Assembly (NCBI GenBank): GCA_017550655.1 | Contig: JAFZOK010000013.1 | Coordinates: 372,001-436,000 of the forward strand | Direction: 5' to 3' | Source of the DNA: Bacteroidales bacterium | GTDB taxonomy: Bacteria > Bacteroidota > Bacteroidia > Bacteroidales > UBA932 | Length of the DNA: 64,000 nucleotides | Shown here: in pieces, positions 9,120-18,357 of the stretch | Position numbering within the stretch: position 1 is the first letter of the stretch | Layout: each line of letters begins with the position of its first letter | Program-made: the position numbers and the translations under genes | The notes under the pieces: generated by a model | Seen by the model: the letters and a program-made list of their open reading frames with translations, nothing else | Told to the model about the DNA's origin: nothing | The model's database searches: none

Positions 9120-10337
9120 TCATTGTTTAAGTCCCTGATAGGCGGAGCGGAGAACTTCGTCTATGTATTTGTTGAAAAGGTTCAGGTGCTTTTTGTCAAG
9201 GGTGCCTTTACGGAGGTCTTCTATTATCTGCTCTGATTCTTCAAGTATCTTGTCTTCTGCCACTTTAAGTTTCTGGCCATAGCCGGTTCCTTCATTATTA
9301 TAGAGGATTCCGTAGTGGAAATACTTGCTGCCGTTGCCTCTTGTGATAGGGAAAAGCTCCTTTTTCAGATTCAATACCTGGTCACAAACCCAGCAGTTGT
9401 TCTTCTTCACCTTGGATGAGCCCTTGACAAGAGTGGAAGGAATCATCTTAGGATATTTCATAAACACCGGAACCATTACTGCAAGAGGGCCGTAACCCAT
9501 TCCGCACCAATAGATTGTATTGGCTGCATCTTCTCCTTCCTTTACTCCCTGGAAGATGGAAATGGCACTAGTGGATTTCCTTGGAATGAAGTCCTGGTCC
9601 ATAAACCATCCGTTTGTTTTCTCGGCGATGTCGGAGTTTCTAAGATCTGCCTTGAGAACGGAATGGTAGAAAGATCTTGAAAGCTGGTCCATTATCCATT
9701 CAGGGGTAAACTTTACTCCTTCCTTGTATGCCTTGTCCACAATGTCCGTTGCATTGCCCCATCTGACATAACCCATACCCTTGTCTTCCTTTCCGCTTCT
9801 GGAATAGTTAGTCCAGATAAGATATCCTTCAGGAGCAAGCTTCTCATCGTTGGCGTCGAATTTTACCCAAGTCCTTGTATTTACCTCATAGTAAGCGGCT
9901 CCGCCTTCTGCATCAATCACTCCAAAATTTGCTTCAACGGCAAGTGGCTTTCTGATAGTGTCCAGAAGTGTCTCGAAATCCTTGAGCGTTTTGCAAAGTG
10001 CCAGAGCCTTGTACATAAGCACTCCTTCTCCATCCTGAAGATCCTTTTCTTCCGGAATTGCAAGGTTGTAGCTGGCGGTGTTCATTATGCAGAATCCGAC
10101 TTCGTTGCTTCCTGCCCATACTTCTCCGCCTTTATGCGGGGAATTCACAAGTCCCACAAAGCCGTACTTTTTTCCCTTGATGTATTCAAGACGGTTATTG
10201 AGCTCTCCGGTATCGCGGTTTTTCCACATCAGAGGTCTTCCGTCTTTAGTGCATTTGCCTGTGAATATCGCTGAGGTGCAGGCAAATACATCTACACTTA
10301 GCATAGATATAAGGATAATTGCAAGAAGCTTTTTCAT
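9120..10337 (-). CDS. Secreted Ntn-hydrolase of the C45/acyltransferase type
   Basis: 405 residues. The signal peptide KKLLAIILISMLSVDVFA is followed directly by C20TSAIFTGKCTKDGRPLMWK and NRDT. A cysteine exposed at the new N terminus and followed by such a segment is the hallmark of the Ntn-hydrolases of peptidase family C45 (isopenicillin-N acyltransferase and carcinine hydrolase relatives). Cys20 would be the nucleophile, acting on an amide or peptide bond in the periplasm. Later segments include GSNEVGFCIMNTASYN and GGAAYYEVNTRTWVKFDAND. Choloylglycine hydrolase (C59) is the alternative but fits less well. It follows ruvB by 28 bases and could be read through from it. Confidence 0.7.
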   Translation of the reverse strand: MKKLLAIILISMLSVDVFACTSAIFTGKCTKDGRPLMWKNRDTGELNNRLEYIKGKKYGFVGLVNSPHKGGEVWAGSNEVGFCIMNTASYNLAIPEEKDLQDGEGVLMYKALALCKTLKDFETLLDTIRKPLAVEANFGVIDAEGGAAYYEVNTRTWVKFDANDEKLAPEGYLIWTNYSRSGKEDKGMGYVRWGNATDIVDKAYKEGVKFTPEWIMDQLSRSFYHSVLKADLRNSDIAEKTNGWFMDQDFIPRKSTSAISIFQGVKEGEDAANTIYWCGMGYGPLAVMVPVFMKYPKMIPSTLVKGSSKVKKNNCWVCDQVLNLKKELFPITRGNGSKYFHYGILYNNEGTGYGQKLKVAEDKILEESEQIIEDLRKGTLDKKHLNLFNKYIDEVLRSAYQGLKQ

Positions 10338-10365
10338 AATTGTATATGATTTTGGATTCTGTTTT

Positions 10366-11388
10366 CTAGAAAAGTGAAAGGTCGTTTCTGTACATATCTA
10401 TTCCGAGATGCTTGTAGCTTAGCTCGGTTACTTCTCTTCCTCTCGGAGTTCTTCTTATGAAACCTTCCTGGATGAGGAACGGTTCATATACTTCCTCTAT
10501 GGTTCCGGCATCTTCTCCAACTGCTGTTGCAATGGTGGTAATACCCACAGGACCGCCCTTGAATTTGGATATGATGGTTGAAAGTATCTTGTTGTCCATC
10601 TGGTCAAGTCCCCTCTTGTCTATGTTAAGGGCATCCAGGGAATATCTGGTAATTTCAAGATCCACGTCTCCGCTGCCTTTGACCTGGGCAAAATCCCTTA
10701 CTCTTCTGAGCAGGGAGTTGGCTATACGTGGAGTTCCGCGGCTTCGGCAGGCAATTTCCTTTGCAGCCTGATCATCTATGTCTATATCCAGAATTCCGGC
10801 GGAACGCTTTACAATCTTCTTTAGAGTATCAGTGTTGTAATATTCAAGGTGACAGTTGATTCCGAACCTTGCCCTGAGCGGGGCGGAAAGAAGTCCGCTG
10901 CGTGTAGTGGCTCCTACAAGGGTGAAAGGATTGAGGGTAATCTGGACGCTACGCGCTCCCGGACCCTTGTCTATCATAATGTCTATGCGGAAATCCTCCA
11001 TCGCCGAATAAAGATATTCCTCAACGATTTTCGGAAGGCGGTGGATCTCGTCTATGAAAAGCACGTCTCCGGTTTCAAGAGAAGTCAGAAGACCGGCAAG
11101 GTCTCCGGGCTTGTCCAGAATAGGTCCGGAAGTGACCTTCATATCCACTCCCATCTCGTTGGCGATTATGTTTGCAAGGGTTGTCTTTCCAAGGCCAGGA
11201 GGACCGAACAGCAGGGTATGGTCCAGACTCTCGCCCCTCATCTTGGCCGCCTTCACGAATACCTTCAGGTTCTCCACCACCTTCTCCTGGCCGGAAAAGT
11301 CCTGGAATTCCCTAGGCCGCACCAAAGACTCCACTTCCCTGTCTGACGTAGGCTCGATTTCCCTCGGATTGAATGTTTCTTCTGTCAT
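10366..11388 (-). CDS. ruvB: Holliday junction branch-migration ATPase RuvB
   Basis: 340 residues, normal family length. AAA+ domain with Walker A G62PPGLGKTT70, Walker B DEIH at 113-116 and sensor 1 VGATTRSG; the winged-helix DNA-binding domain ends with [16 protein letters not shown]. RuvB hexamers pump DNA through RuvA-bound junctions during recombinational repair. The N terminus [18 protein letters not shown] is characteristic. A promoter element lies only 7 bases upstream of the start codon. ruvA and ruvC are not in the window. Confidence 0.97.
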   Translation of the reverse strand: MTEETFNPREIEPTSDREVESLVRPREFQDFSGQEKVVENLKVFVKAAKMRGESLDHTLLFGPPGLGKTTLANIIANEMGVDMKVTSGPILDKPGDLAGLLTSLETGDVLFIDEIHRLPKIVEEYLYSAMEDFRIDIMIDKGPGARSVQITLNPFTLVGATTRSGLLSAPLRARFGINCHLEYYNTDTLKKIVKRSAGILDIDIDDQAAKEIACRSRGTPRIANSLLRRVRDFAQVKGSGDVDLEITRYSLDALNIDKRGLDQMDNKILSTIISKFKGGPVGITTIATAVGEDAGTIEEVYEPFLIQEGFIRRTPRGREVTELSYKHLGIDMYRNDLSLF

Positions 11389-11395
11389 AGTAAGG

Positions 11396-11403
11396 CAAAG
11401 ATA
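11396..11403 (-). promoter_or_regulatory. -7 promoter element for ruvB
   Basis: The minus strand reads TATCTTTG, matching TAnnTTTG, with only 7 bases between it and the ATG at 11388; the transcript would have almost no leader. Confidence 0.6.
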
Positions 11404-11473
11404 CCTTTTTTACACAAGCTATACTATAACAATACTTAATTTTTAAAAAGAATTTTTGTTGGTGATTATATGC

Positions 11474-11645
11474 TGTGGATATTGTTGATAACCTTGGCAA
11501 ATGTGGTCTGGAGCATATTCTGAAGGGGATTTTCCGCTTCAAAAAATGTTGACAGGATTTTGATAAGCCTGTTGGGTAAATGCCAGTTTTTCCACCTGAT
11601 TTTTTCTCCTCCCTTTTTTAACAAAGTTATCAACATATTTAGGAA
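11474..11645. other. AT-rich intergenic region with DnaA-box-like words
   Basis: The 280-base gap between divergent ruvB and mfd holds no convincing gene. It contains TGTGGATAT at 11474-11482 directly followed by TGTTGATAA at 11483-11491, and the inverse word TTATCAACA at 11637-11645. TTATCCACA is the E. coli DnaA box; each word differs from it, or from its complement, by one base. A looser match, TGTTGACAG, lies at 11547-11555. This could be an origin, a DnaA-regulated promoter region, or chance in AT-rich DNA. Confidence 0.35.
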
Positions 11646-11652
11646 CATATTT

Positions 11653-11660
11653 TAACTTTG
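11653..11660 (+). promoter_or_regulatory. -7 promoter element for mfd
   Basis: TAACTTTG matches TAnnTTTG, 8 bases before the first ATG (11669) and 17 before the next in-frame ATG (11678). Confidence 0.6.
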
Positions 11661-11668
11661 CAGTCCTG

Positions 11669-14600
11669 ATGGGAAAGATGGAGGGCATAGCGGCAAAATT
11701 CAGTGACCTGGAGGCTGTCCGCAAAGTTTCTTCCTTTATAGACGGGAATTCTTTCTCTCTTTGCATAAAGGGACTTTACGGATCTTCCAAGGGGATACTG
11801 TTGTCTTCCGCGATGGAGTTGTGCTTTTATTCCTTTATTCACCTTGTAATTTCGGATACCAAAGACGCTGCTGAAAATCTTTGCAGCGATCTTTACTCCA
11901 CTTTTTCCGGTCAGGTTCTGTATTTCCCCTGCAGTGCTTCTTCTACCTCAAAGATAGTCACGATAAAGGATTCTTCCAATAAGGTCCAGAGGAGCATCAC
12001 TCTCAGCGCAATAAATGGATTTAATCCGGAGAGTGGTGATATTGTGATAGTTACATATCCGGATGCTGTTAAGGAACTGTGTGTAGTGCGTCAGGCGGTG
12101 AGTGAAAGTATTCTTTGCCTTACGGAAGGTGAAGAAACGGATTTCGAAGCTTTGAAAGAAAAGCTTTTCGAAGCGGGATTCGAGAAAGTGGACTTTGTGG
12201 CGGAACCAGGGCAGTTTGCCATTCGCGGAGGAATAGTTGACATATTCTCATATTCGGACAATGTTCCATACAGGATAGATTTCTTCGGAAATGAAGTGGA
12301 GTCCATAAGCAGGTTTGATGTTTCCAGCCAGAGATCTACTGAAAAGGTGAAAAAGGTGGAGATATTTCCGGATATGCAGAAGCCTTCTTCCGTAATGGCA
12401 CTTGGAGGCCAGACGCTGCTGGACTATATAGGAAAGGAAAACTGCATTGTCTGGTCAGATACCTTTGAAGATTTCTCTGCGATGTGGGAAGGGTTCAGGG
12501 TAATATCTCTGAACGGAAGAAGCGTAAAGAGAGTTACTCCTTCTTCTGAAGAAAGTGTCAGCGTGCAGTGTCTTCCGCAGCCTTCCTTCAACAAGAACTT
12601 CGAGCTTCTGGCAGATGATATAAGAAAGAGAAACTCAGAAGGTTATACTGTTTACATAAGTTCCCGCAGCCAGGACCAGGCAGAAAGGATCAGGAACATT
12701 TTCAGGGATTCTTCCAGGATTTCCAAAGGAGAATATCCGGAGTTTGAACACCTGGAATGTTCTCCTTGCGAAGGGTTCATCTGCCCGGATGCGAAGATCT
12801 GCATTTACACGGACCATCAGATTTTTGAAAGATACCACAGGGTAAAGCTCCGCCGCCAGGTAGAACGCAGCGAAAGGCTTGCCATAGAAGACCTCAACGG
12901 TTATCACGTGGGAGATTTCATCGTGCACATAGACCACGGAGTGGGAGTGTTCGGCGGACTGGTGAAGACCAACATTGGAGGAAGAGTGCAGGAAGCGGTA
13001 AAGATTATGTATCGCGATGGAGACGTGATATTCGTTTCCGTGCATAGTCTGCACAAGATCTCCAAGTACAAGTCAAAGGACGGAATACCTCCGAAAATCT
13101 ACAAGCTTGGTAGCGGTGCATGGACCAAGCTGAAGACTTCCACCAAGGCTAAAATCAAGGATATAGCAAAGGAACTCATAGCCCTTTATTCCGAGAGGAA
13201 GCAAAGCCGGGGTTTTGCGTTTTCAGGCGATACCTATATGCAAAGCGAGCTGGAAGCGTCCTTTATGTTTGAGGACACTCCTGACCAGGTTTCGGCAACC
13301 AAGGCAGTGAAGGCGGATATGGAAAGTCCAAACCCTATGGACCGCCTGATCTGCGGAGATGTGGGATTCGGAAAGACGGAAGTTGCCATAAGGGCAGCCT
13401 TCAAGGCAGTATGCGACAGCAAGCAGGTATGCGTCCTGGTTCCGACCACAATACTTGCCCTGCAGCACTACAAGACATTTACGGAAAGGCTGGAAAAGTT
13501 CCCTGTGAGGATAGACTATATCAGCCGCCTGCGCACGGCAAGGGAAATCAGGGAAGCTGTGGATTCCCTGAAAGAAGGCCGTACGGATATCATCATAGGA
13601 ACCCATCGCCTTTTGAACAAGAAAATAGAATTCAAGGACCTTGGACTTCTGATAATAGACGAGGAGCAGAAGTTTGGAGTAGCGGCAAAGGAGCGTCTCC
13701 GCCAGTTGAAAGTAGAGGTTGATACACTGACACTTACAGCAACGCCTATTCCGCGTACTCTCCAGTTCTCGCTTCTTGGAGCAAGGGATCTTTCCATAAT
13801 AAACACTCCTCCGCCAAACCGTCTTCCGGTTCAGACAGAGATAATTGATTTCAACGAAGACCTTATCCGCGATGCCATAATGAACGAGGTCAATCGCGGA
13901 GGACAGGTATTCTTCGTGCACAACAGAGTTGAAGATATAGGAGCGGTGGAGCAGATGATAAGGAGAGTGTGTCCGCAAGTGCGTACGGTAACGGGACACG
14001 GGCAGATGGAGCCGTCAAAGCTGGAAGAAAGGATGCTGGATTTCATCCGCGGAGACTATGACGTTTTAATATCCACCACAATCATAGAGAACGGCATAGA
14101 CATTCCGAATGCCAACACTATGATAATCAACCAGGCGCAGATGTTCGGCCTCAGCGATCTGCATCAGCTCAGGGGTAGGGTGGGAAGAAGCACTGTCAAG
14201 GCATACTGCTATATGATAGTGCCTCCAATGTCATCGCTGAGTGAAGATGCGAAAAGGAGAATTAAGGCTATCGAGGCCTTCAGCGAGCTTGGCAGCGGCT
14301 TCAACATCGCGATGCAGGATCTGGACATAAGGGGAGCAGGCAACCTTCTGGGAGGGGAGCAGAGCGGTTTCATCGCCGATATGGGATTCGAGACCTACCA
14401 GAGAATACTCAATGAGGCCTTTATGGAACTCAATTCCCAGAGAGAGGATATTTCTGCCACGGAGGCGGAAGACATGCAGTTTGTGGCAGACTGCACGCTG
14501 GATACAGACCTGGAACTTTACATTCCGGACGATTACGTTTCCCAGACCACGGAGAAGATAAGGCTTTACAGGGAACTGGATTCCCTGAAGGACGACAGGC

Positions 14601-14941
14601 AGATAGAATTGTTCCTGGCGGCTCTCCAGGACAGGTTCGGTCCTCCGCCGGAGCAGGTGAAGGAACTTTCCTACGTGGTCAGGCTCAGGAACCTGGCTAT
14701 GGATCTCGGTTTTGAGAAGATAGTTCTCAAGCAGGGAGTGATGCTTCTGTATTTCATATCGAATCCGCAGTCTGCCTATTTCAGGACCGACAAGTTCCAG
14801 AAGCTCATAAACAGGATTTCCGCCTCCAACCAGGGCAAACTCTGCAGCAATCCGGAACATAATAGATATTGGCTCAAGCTTTCCGGGGTAGACTCCATAA
14901 AGCAGGCTTATGACAAATTGCTAATTTATCACTATATTTGA
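11669..14941 (+). CDS. mfd: Transcription-repair coupling factor Mfd
   Basis: 1090 residues. Order: UvrB-homology region (about 30-330), RNA polymerase interaction domain (about 400-480, with YHVGDFIVHIDHGVGVF), RecG-like superfamily 2 translocase (Walker A G563DVGFGKT570, Walker B D664EEQ667, and motifs ATPIPRTLQF and ENGIDIPNAN), and the C-terminal TRCF domain. Mfd removes RNA polymerase stalled at DNA lesions and recruits UvrA. The start may be the ATG at 11678, because the promoter element ends 8 bases before 11669. The stop codon overlaps the promoter element of coaX. Confidence 0.96.
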   Translation: MGKMEGIAAKFSDLEAVRKVSSFIDGNSFSLCIKGLYGSSKGILLSSAMELCFYSFIHLVISDTKDAAENLCSDLYSTFSGQVLYFPCSASSTSKIVTIKDSSNKVQRSITLSAINGFNPESGDIVIVTYPDAVKELCVVRQAVSESILCLTEGEETDFEALKEKLFEAGFEKVDFVAEPGQFAIRGGIVDIFSYSDNVPYRIDFFGNEVESISRFDVSSQRSTEKVKKVEIFPDMQKPSSVMALGGQTLLDYIGKENCIVWSDTFEDFSAMWEGFRVISLNGRSVKRVTPSSEESVSVQCLPQPSFNKNFELLADDIRKRNSEGYTVYISSRSQDQAERIRNIFRDSSRISKGEYPEFEHLECSPCEGFICPDAKICIYTDHQIFERYHRVKLRRQVERSERLAIEDLNGYHVGDFIVHIDHGVGVFGGLVKTNIGGRVQEAVKIMYRDGDVIFVSVHSLHKISKYKSKDGIPPKIYKLGSGAWTKLKTSTKAKIKDIAKELIALYSERKQSRGFAFSGDTYMQSELEASFMFEDTPDQVSATKAVKADMESPNPMDRLICGDVGFGKTEVAIRAAFKAVCDSKQVCVLVPTTILALQHYKTFTERLEKFPVRIDYISRLRTAREIREAVDSLKEGRTDIIIGTHRLLNKKIEFKDLGLLIIDEEQKFGVAAKERLRQLKVEVDTLTLTATPIPRTLQFSLLGARDLSIINTPPPNRLPVQTEIIDFNEDLIRDAIMNEVNRGGQVFFVHNRVEDIGAVEQMIRRVCPQVRTVTGHGQMEPSKLEERMLDFIRGDYDVLISTTIIENGIDIPNANTMIINQAQMFGLSDLHQLRGRVGRSTVKAYCYMIVPPMSSLSEDAKRRIKAIEAFSELGSGFNIAMQDLDIRGAGNLLGGEQSGFIADMGFETYQRILNEAFMELNSQREDISATEAEDMQFVADCTLDTDLELYIPDDYVSQTTEKIRLYRELDSLKDDRQIELFLAALQDRFGPPPEQVKELSYVVRLRNLAMDLGFEKIVLKQGVMLLYFISNPQSAYFRTDKFQKLINRISASNQGKLCSNPEHNRYWLKLSGVDSIKQAYDKLLIYHYI
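14933..14940 (+). promoter_or_regulatory. -7 promoter element for coaX inside the mfd stop
   Basis: TATATTTG matches TAnnTTTG and shares bases with the mfd TGA at 14939-14941; the coaX ATG follows 14 bases later. Confidence 0.55.
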
Positions 14942-14954
14942 CGTCTGTATATTT

Positions 14955-15701
14955 ATGGAAACAAATCTTCTGATAGACATTGGAAACACCAACTGCAAGG
15001 TGGTGTTCTACTATAACGGAACTATGGGCAGACTTCGCCGCTCTTCCGAAAGGGATGCCGTGAAGTTTATAAAAAGCGTTATAGAATCCGGTGAGTATGA
15101 AATAGATACAATGGTGGTCAGCAATGTCCGCACCGCCAATGCTCCTGTGGAGGAAGCCTTGAAGCCGTTGTGCCGCAGGCTTATAATGCTGGATTTCAAG
15201 ACGGAACTTCCGGTAAACCTGGATTATGGATTCGACGCTACCGAGCTTGGAGCGGACCGCATAGCGGCGGCCGTGGCCGTAGCCTGCATGTTCAAGGGTC
15301 AGGACTGCATAAAGTTCGATTTCGGAACAGCTATGACCATAGATTTCATAGACCGCAACGGCCGTTATCTGGGAGGAAACATTTCCCTTGGAATGCGCAG
15401 CCGTTTCCGTGCGCTGAACGAGTTCACCGGCCTTCTTCCGTTCATAACTCCGGACGAGGAATTTCCTCCTGTTGGAGTTACCACCACCGGTGCAATGAGC
15501 GCAGGAGTGGTATTCGGTCTGATATTTGAAGTTGAAGGATATATAAAGAGATATCCGCAGCATACGATAATATTTACCGGCGGAGACTCTTTCTATTTTG
15601 CACACAAGATAAAGAACACGGTCTTTGCCACCCAGGACATGGTGCTGCAGGGGCTCGCGTTCATAGCTGATTATTACAAGAACAAGAAGGATGAAAGCTA
15701 G
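14955..15701 (+). CDS. coaX: Type III pantothenate kinase
   Basis: 248 residues. ASKHA-fold motifs are clear: LLIDIGNTNCKVVFY at the N terminus (phosphate 1, Asp8), GADRIAAAVA in the middle, DFGTAMTIDFID (phosphate 2), and a C-terminal IIFTGGDS adenosine motif. It phosphorylates pantothenate, the first step of coenzyme A synthesis, in the cytoplasm. The next gene begins 11 bases before its stop, so they are translationally coupled. It leads a conserved Bacteroidales envelope cluster. Confidence 0.95.
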   Translation: METNLLIDIGNTNCKVVFYYNGTMGRLRRSSERDAVKFIKSVIESGEYEIDTMVVSNVRTANAPVEEALKPLCRRLIMLDFKTELPVNLDYGFDATELGADRIAAAVAVACMFKGQDCIKFDFGTAMTIDFIDRNGRYLGGNISLGMRSRFRALNEFTGLLPFITPDEEFPPVGVTTTGAMSAGVVFGLIFEVEGYIKRYPQHTIIFTGGDSFYFAHKIKNTVFATQDMVLQGLAFIADYYKNKKDES

Positions 15702-16977
15702 AAAATCCATATTGCTTGCCATTGTGGCGCTGCTTAGTTTCCAGAGTGTTTCCGCCCAGGAAATAGACGCCTTGGGAACCTTTACCCCATACTCCCTTTT
15801 TGGAGTGGGAGACCTTCACGGATCCAACTCGGCGATAACTCTGGGAATGGGTGGCATCGGAATGGGAGTCCGCAATCCGGCCTACATAAACTTCAAGAAC
15901 ATTGCATCCCTGACAGAGAGGGATACTCTGGCCTTTATGTTTGACCTGGGAGTCCATTCCAAGAACATGTACCTTAAGGACCAGAACACCAAGTCTGCCT
16001 ACAACACGGTCAATATCAATAACTTCGTGTTCAGTTTCCCTGTTTATGACAAGCACGCTATGGTGGTTGGAATAATGCCGTATTCCAATATGGGCTACAA
16101 GTTCACCACAGATGAAACCGATCCTGTCCTTATATCCAAATACGGAAATATCCAGTATTTCAAATACGGAACCGGAAGCATCAACCAGGCTTTTGTGGGA
16201 GGTGCCGTAAAGATTAACAAATATCTGTCTGCCGGACTGAAGGGAATCTATTATTTCGGTTCCCAGACAACCCATAGCGACGTATATTTTTACGGCGGAT
16301 CTATGCGTACAATGGAAACCGGATGGAAGTTTTCCCCTCACGGATTTTCTCTGGAGGCCGCGCTTCAGGGAACTTACAAGCCTGCAGAGGATTACACCAT
16401 TACAGCCGGTGCGGTTTACAGGACAAAGAACAAGCTTAACGGATCCACTACCAGATACGCGTTTGTGTATGACTCCGAGGTAAGGGATACCGTAGCTTTC
16501 AACAAGACTGTCAGCAACATTTACATTCCTTCCGCCCTTTCCTTAGGAGTATCGCTGAGGAAGGGAGAAAAGTGGATGGCAGGAATAGACTACGAGAGGC
16601 AGGACTGGACAAAAGCAGAGTTTAAGAACACGGTTGGCGTTGGCTACAAGGCTCAGGCAGCGCAATCTATAAGGACTGGAATAGAATTTGTACCTAACCG
16701 TTACGACATCAGGTACTATTATAAAAGGATGACATACAGAGCCGGCTTCCACTACGACAAGACGTATGTGAACCTGGACGGCAAGAGCATAAACCAGATT
16801 GGTTTCACTCTCGGAGTTTCTCTCCCGGTATATCGTCTGAACAATTCGTTCAACATTGCCGTGGATTTCGGACAGAGAGGCTCGGCCACAGGCAACCTTG
16901 TAAAGGAAAATTACGTCAACTTCATCTTCAGCCTGAGCCTGCACGATATATGGTTCGTGAAACCTAAGTATCAATAA
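15691..16977 (+). CDS. Outer-membrane beta-barrel protein of the coaX cluster
   Basis: 428 residues with a signal peptide (SILLAIVALLSFQSVSAQ). The mature part begins with TFTPYSLFGVGDLHG and SAITLGMGGIGMGVR and continues with alternating amphipathic strands (GIMPYSNMGYKFTTD, YLSAGLKGIYYFGSQ, YTITAGAVYRTKNKL, RYDIRYYYKRMTYRAGFHYD), ending in LHDIWFVKPKYQ. This resembles the FadL/PorV-like barrels of Bacteroidota, but I cannot name a substrate. It overlaps coaX by 11 bases. Possible roles are transport or structural support of the outer membrane; undetermined. Confidence 0.75.
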   Translation: MKARKSILLAIVALLSFQSVSAQEIDALGTFTPYSLFGVGDLHGSNSAITLGMGGIGMGVRNPAYINFKNIASLTERDTLAFMFDLGVHSKNMYLKDQNTKSAYNTVNINNFVFSFPVYDKHAMVVGIMPYSNMGYKFTTDETDPVLISKYGNIQYFKYGTGSINQAFVGGAVKINKYLSAGLKGIYYFGSQTTHSDVYFYGGSMRTMETGWKFSPHGFSLEAALQGTYKPAEDYTITAGAVYRTKNKLNGSTTRYAFVYDSEVRDTVAFNKTVSNIYIPSALSLGVSLRKGEKWMAGIDYERQDWTKAEFKNTVGVGYKAQAAQSIRTGIEFVPNRYDIRYYYKRMTYRAGFHYDKTYVNLDGKSINQIGFTLGVSLPVYRLNNSFNIAVDFGQRGSATGNLVKENYVNFIFSLSLHDIWFVKPKYQ

Positions 16978-16990
16978 ATACGGAAAATTA

Positions 16991-16998
16991 TAAATTTG
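16991..16998 (+). promoter_or_regulatory. -7 promoter element for the TPR gene
   Basis: TAAATTTG matches TAnnTTTG, 17 bases before the ATG at 17016, giving the envelope genes a second promoter downstream of coaX. Confidence 0.5.
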
Positions 16999-17015
16999 TA
17001 AAAATATTCGCTACT

Positions 17016-18341
17016 ATGAAAAAATTAAGATTTGCACTTTATCTTTTGGCAGCAGCCTTATTTATCCTTCCGGGTGAAACTTTTGCCCAGGGCCGTTTCG
17101 GAAAGGATAGCGCCGAGTGTGTGAATAACCTTAATTTCTACCAGGATTACCTAAAGCAGGGTAATATGGACGAGGCTTATTCATACTGGAAAGACGCTAT
17201 GAAATTCTGTCCGCCTAGAGTTTCCCAGAACCTTTATATCAACGGAAGGAAAATAATGCTTTCCCGTCTGAACAAGGCTACAGATTCTGCAGTAAGAGAA
17301 AGCATAATGGATTCCATTCTCAATTTGGCGGAGACCAGGGCCTCCTTGTTTTCAAAGACAGCAAAGAAAACAAAGGAAGGAAGGTTGTCAGACATTATGG
17401 TGTTCTACGGTCAGAATCCGCAGAAGGCAAAGATGATATTTGACAATCTGGACGCTTATGCAACCGAGTTTGGAGCCGAGGCAGATCACGAACTGGTAGT
17501 GAATGCAATGATAAAGGCTACTGAACTTTTCACAGCCGGACAGAAGACGGAAGAGGACATTATGAACCTCTACTCGAAATACAACGACATTTTTGAGGCT
17601 CGTCGCGCAGCTATGCCTGAGGACACCACGATAGACGCAGCCGAGGCAATGCTACAGAACGCGTTCATCAACTCTGGAGTTGCAACCTGCGACAACCTGA
17701 TCAAGGTGTTCACCCCGAGATTCGAACAGAACCAGGAGGATATGGCTCAGCTTAAGACTATCTCCTCCCTGCTGAACAGCAACGAATGTACTGAGAGCGA
17801 CCTCTTTTCAAAGGTTGTGGCACAGATGTACAAGCTGGAGCCTTCCGCAGGAACGGCTTACTACCTGTACAGGTTCTTCAACTCAAAGGGAGACAAGGCA
17901 ACGGCCCTCAACTACCTGAAGGAGGCCACAAACGTAGCAACCGGAGTTGACAAGGGTACTTATCTGTACGAGCTTGCAACCATCCAGTACAGCAACCATC
18001 AGTATGGTGCAGCGGTTTCCACCGCCCGCCAGGCTGCAGACCTCAATCCTAAGTACGCCGGCAAGGCAGAGATGCTGATCGGAACCATCTGGGCAGCCAC
18101 CCCTTGCGCCGGAGACGAGATTGCAAAGAGGGCAAAGTTCTGGGTAGCAACAGACTATATGCAGAGGGCAAAGGCAAAGGATCCTTCACTTGCAGGAGAG
18201 GCAGACAGGAATATTGCAAGATACCGCAACTATTTCCCTACCGCACAGGATGCCTTTATGTATGACCTTACAGACGGCAAGGGATATTCCATCTCCTGCG
18301 GCGGAATGAGCGCTTCCACAACCGTTAGGACACTCAAGTAA
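17016..18341 (+). CDS. Periplasmic tetratricopeptide-repeat protein
   Basis: 441 residues with a signal peptide (KLRFALYLLAAALFILPGETFAQ). Helical throughout, with TPR-like pairs: YQDYLKQGNMDEAYSYWKDA near the N terminus, and AYYLYRFFNSKGDKATALNY, YLYELATIQYSNHQYGAAV and STARQAADLNPKYAGKAEML in the C-terminal half. TPR arrays act as protein-binding scaffolds. Its position between an outer-membrane barrel and lptC suggests a role in envelope assembly. A last motif, AKFWVATDYMQRAKAKDPSL, is followed by a non-repeat C terminus ending in SCGGMSASTTVRTLK. Confidence 0.75.
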   Translation: MKKLRFALYLLAAALFILPGETFAQGRFGKDSAECVNNLNFYQDYLKQGNMDEAYSYWKDAMKFCPPRVSQNLYINGRKIMLSRLNKATDSAVRESIMDSILNLAETRASLFSKTAKKTKEGRLSDIMVFYGQNPQKAKMIFDNLDAYATEFGAEADHELVVNAMIKATELFTAGQKTEEDIMNLYSKYNDIFEARRAAMPEDTTIDAAEAMLQNAFINSGVATCDNLIKVFTPRFEQNQEDMAQLKTISSLLNSNECTESDLFSKVVAQMYKLEPSAGTAYYLYRFFNSKGDKATALNYLKEATNVATGVDKGTYLYELATIQYSNHQYGAAVSTARQAADLNPKYAGKAEMLIGTIWAATPCAGDEIAKRAKFWVATDYMQRAKAKDPSLAGEADRNIARYRNYFPTAQDAFMYDLTDGKGYSISCGGMSASTTVRTLK

Positions 18342-18357
18342 ACCGTCTCTGGGATTT

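Noticed and set aside
11466-11648. Small minus-strand frames in the ruvB-mfd gap
   Set aside because: No initiation context or similarity; they overlap the mfd promoter and AT-rich words.
14874-15722. 282-codon minus-strand frame opposite coaX
   Set aside because: Complementary to a certain gene; sequence rich in His/Tyr/Cys as expected for a shadow frame.
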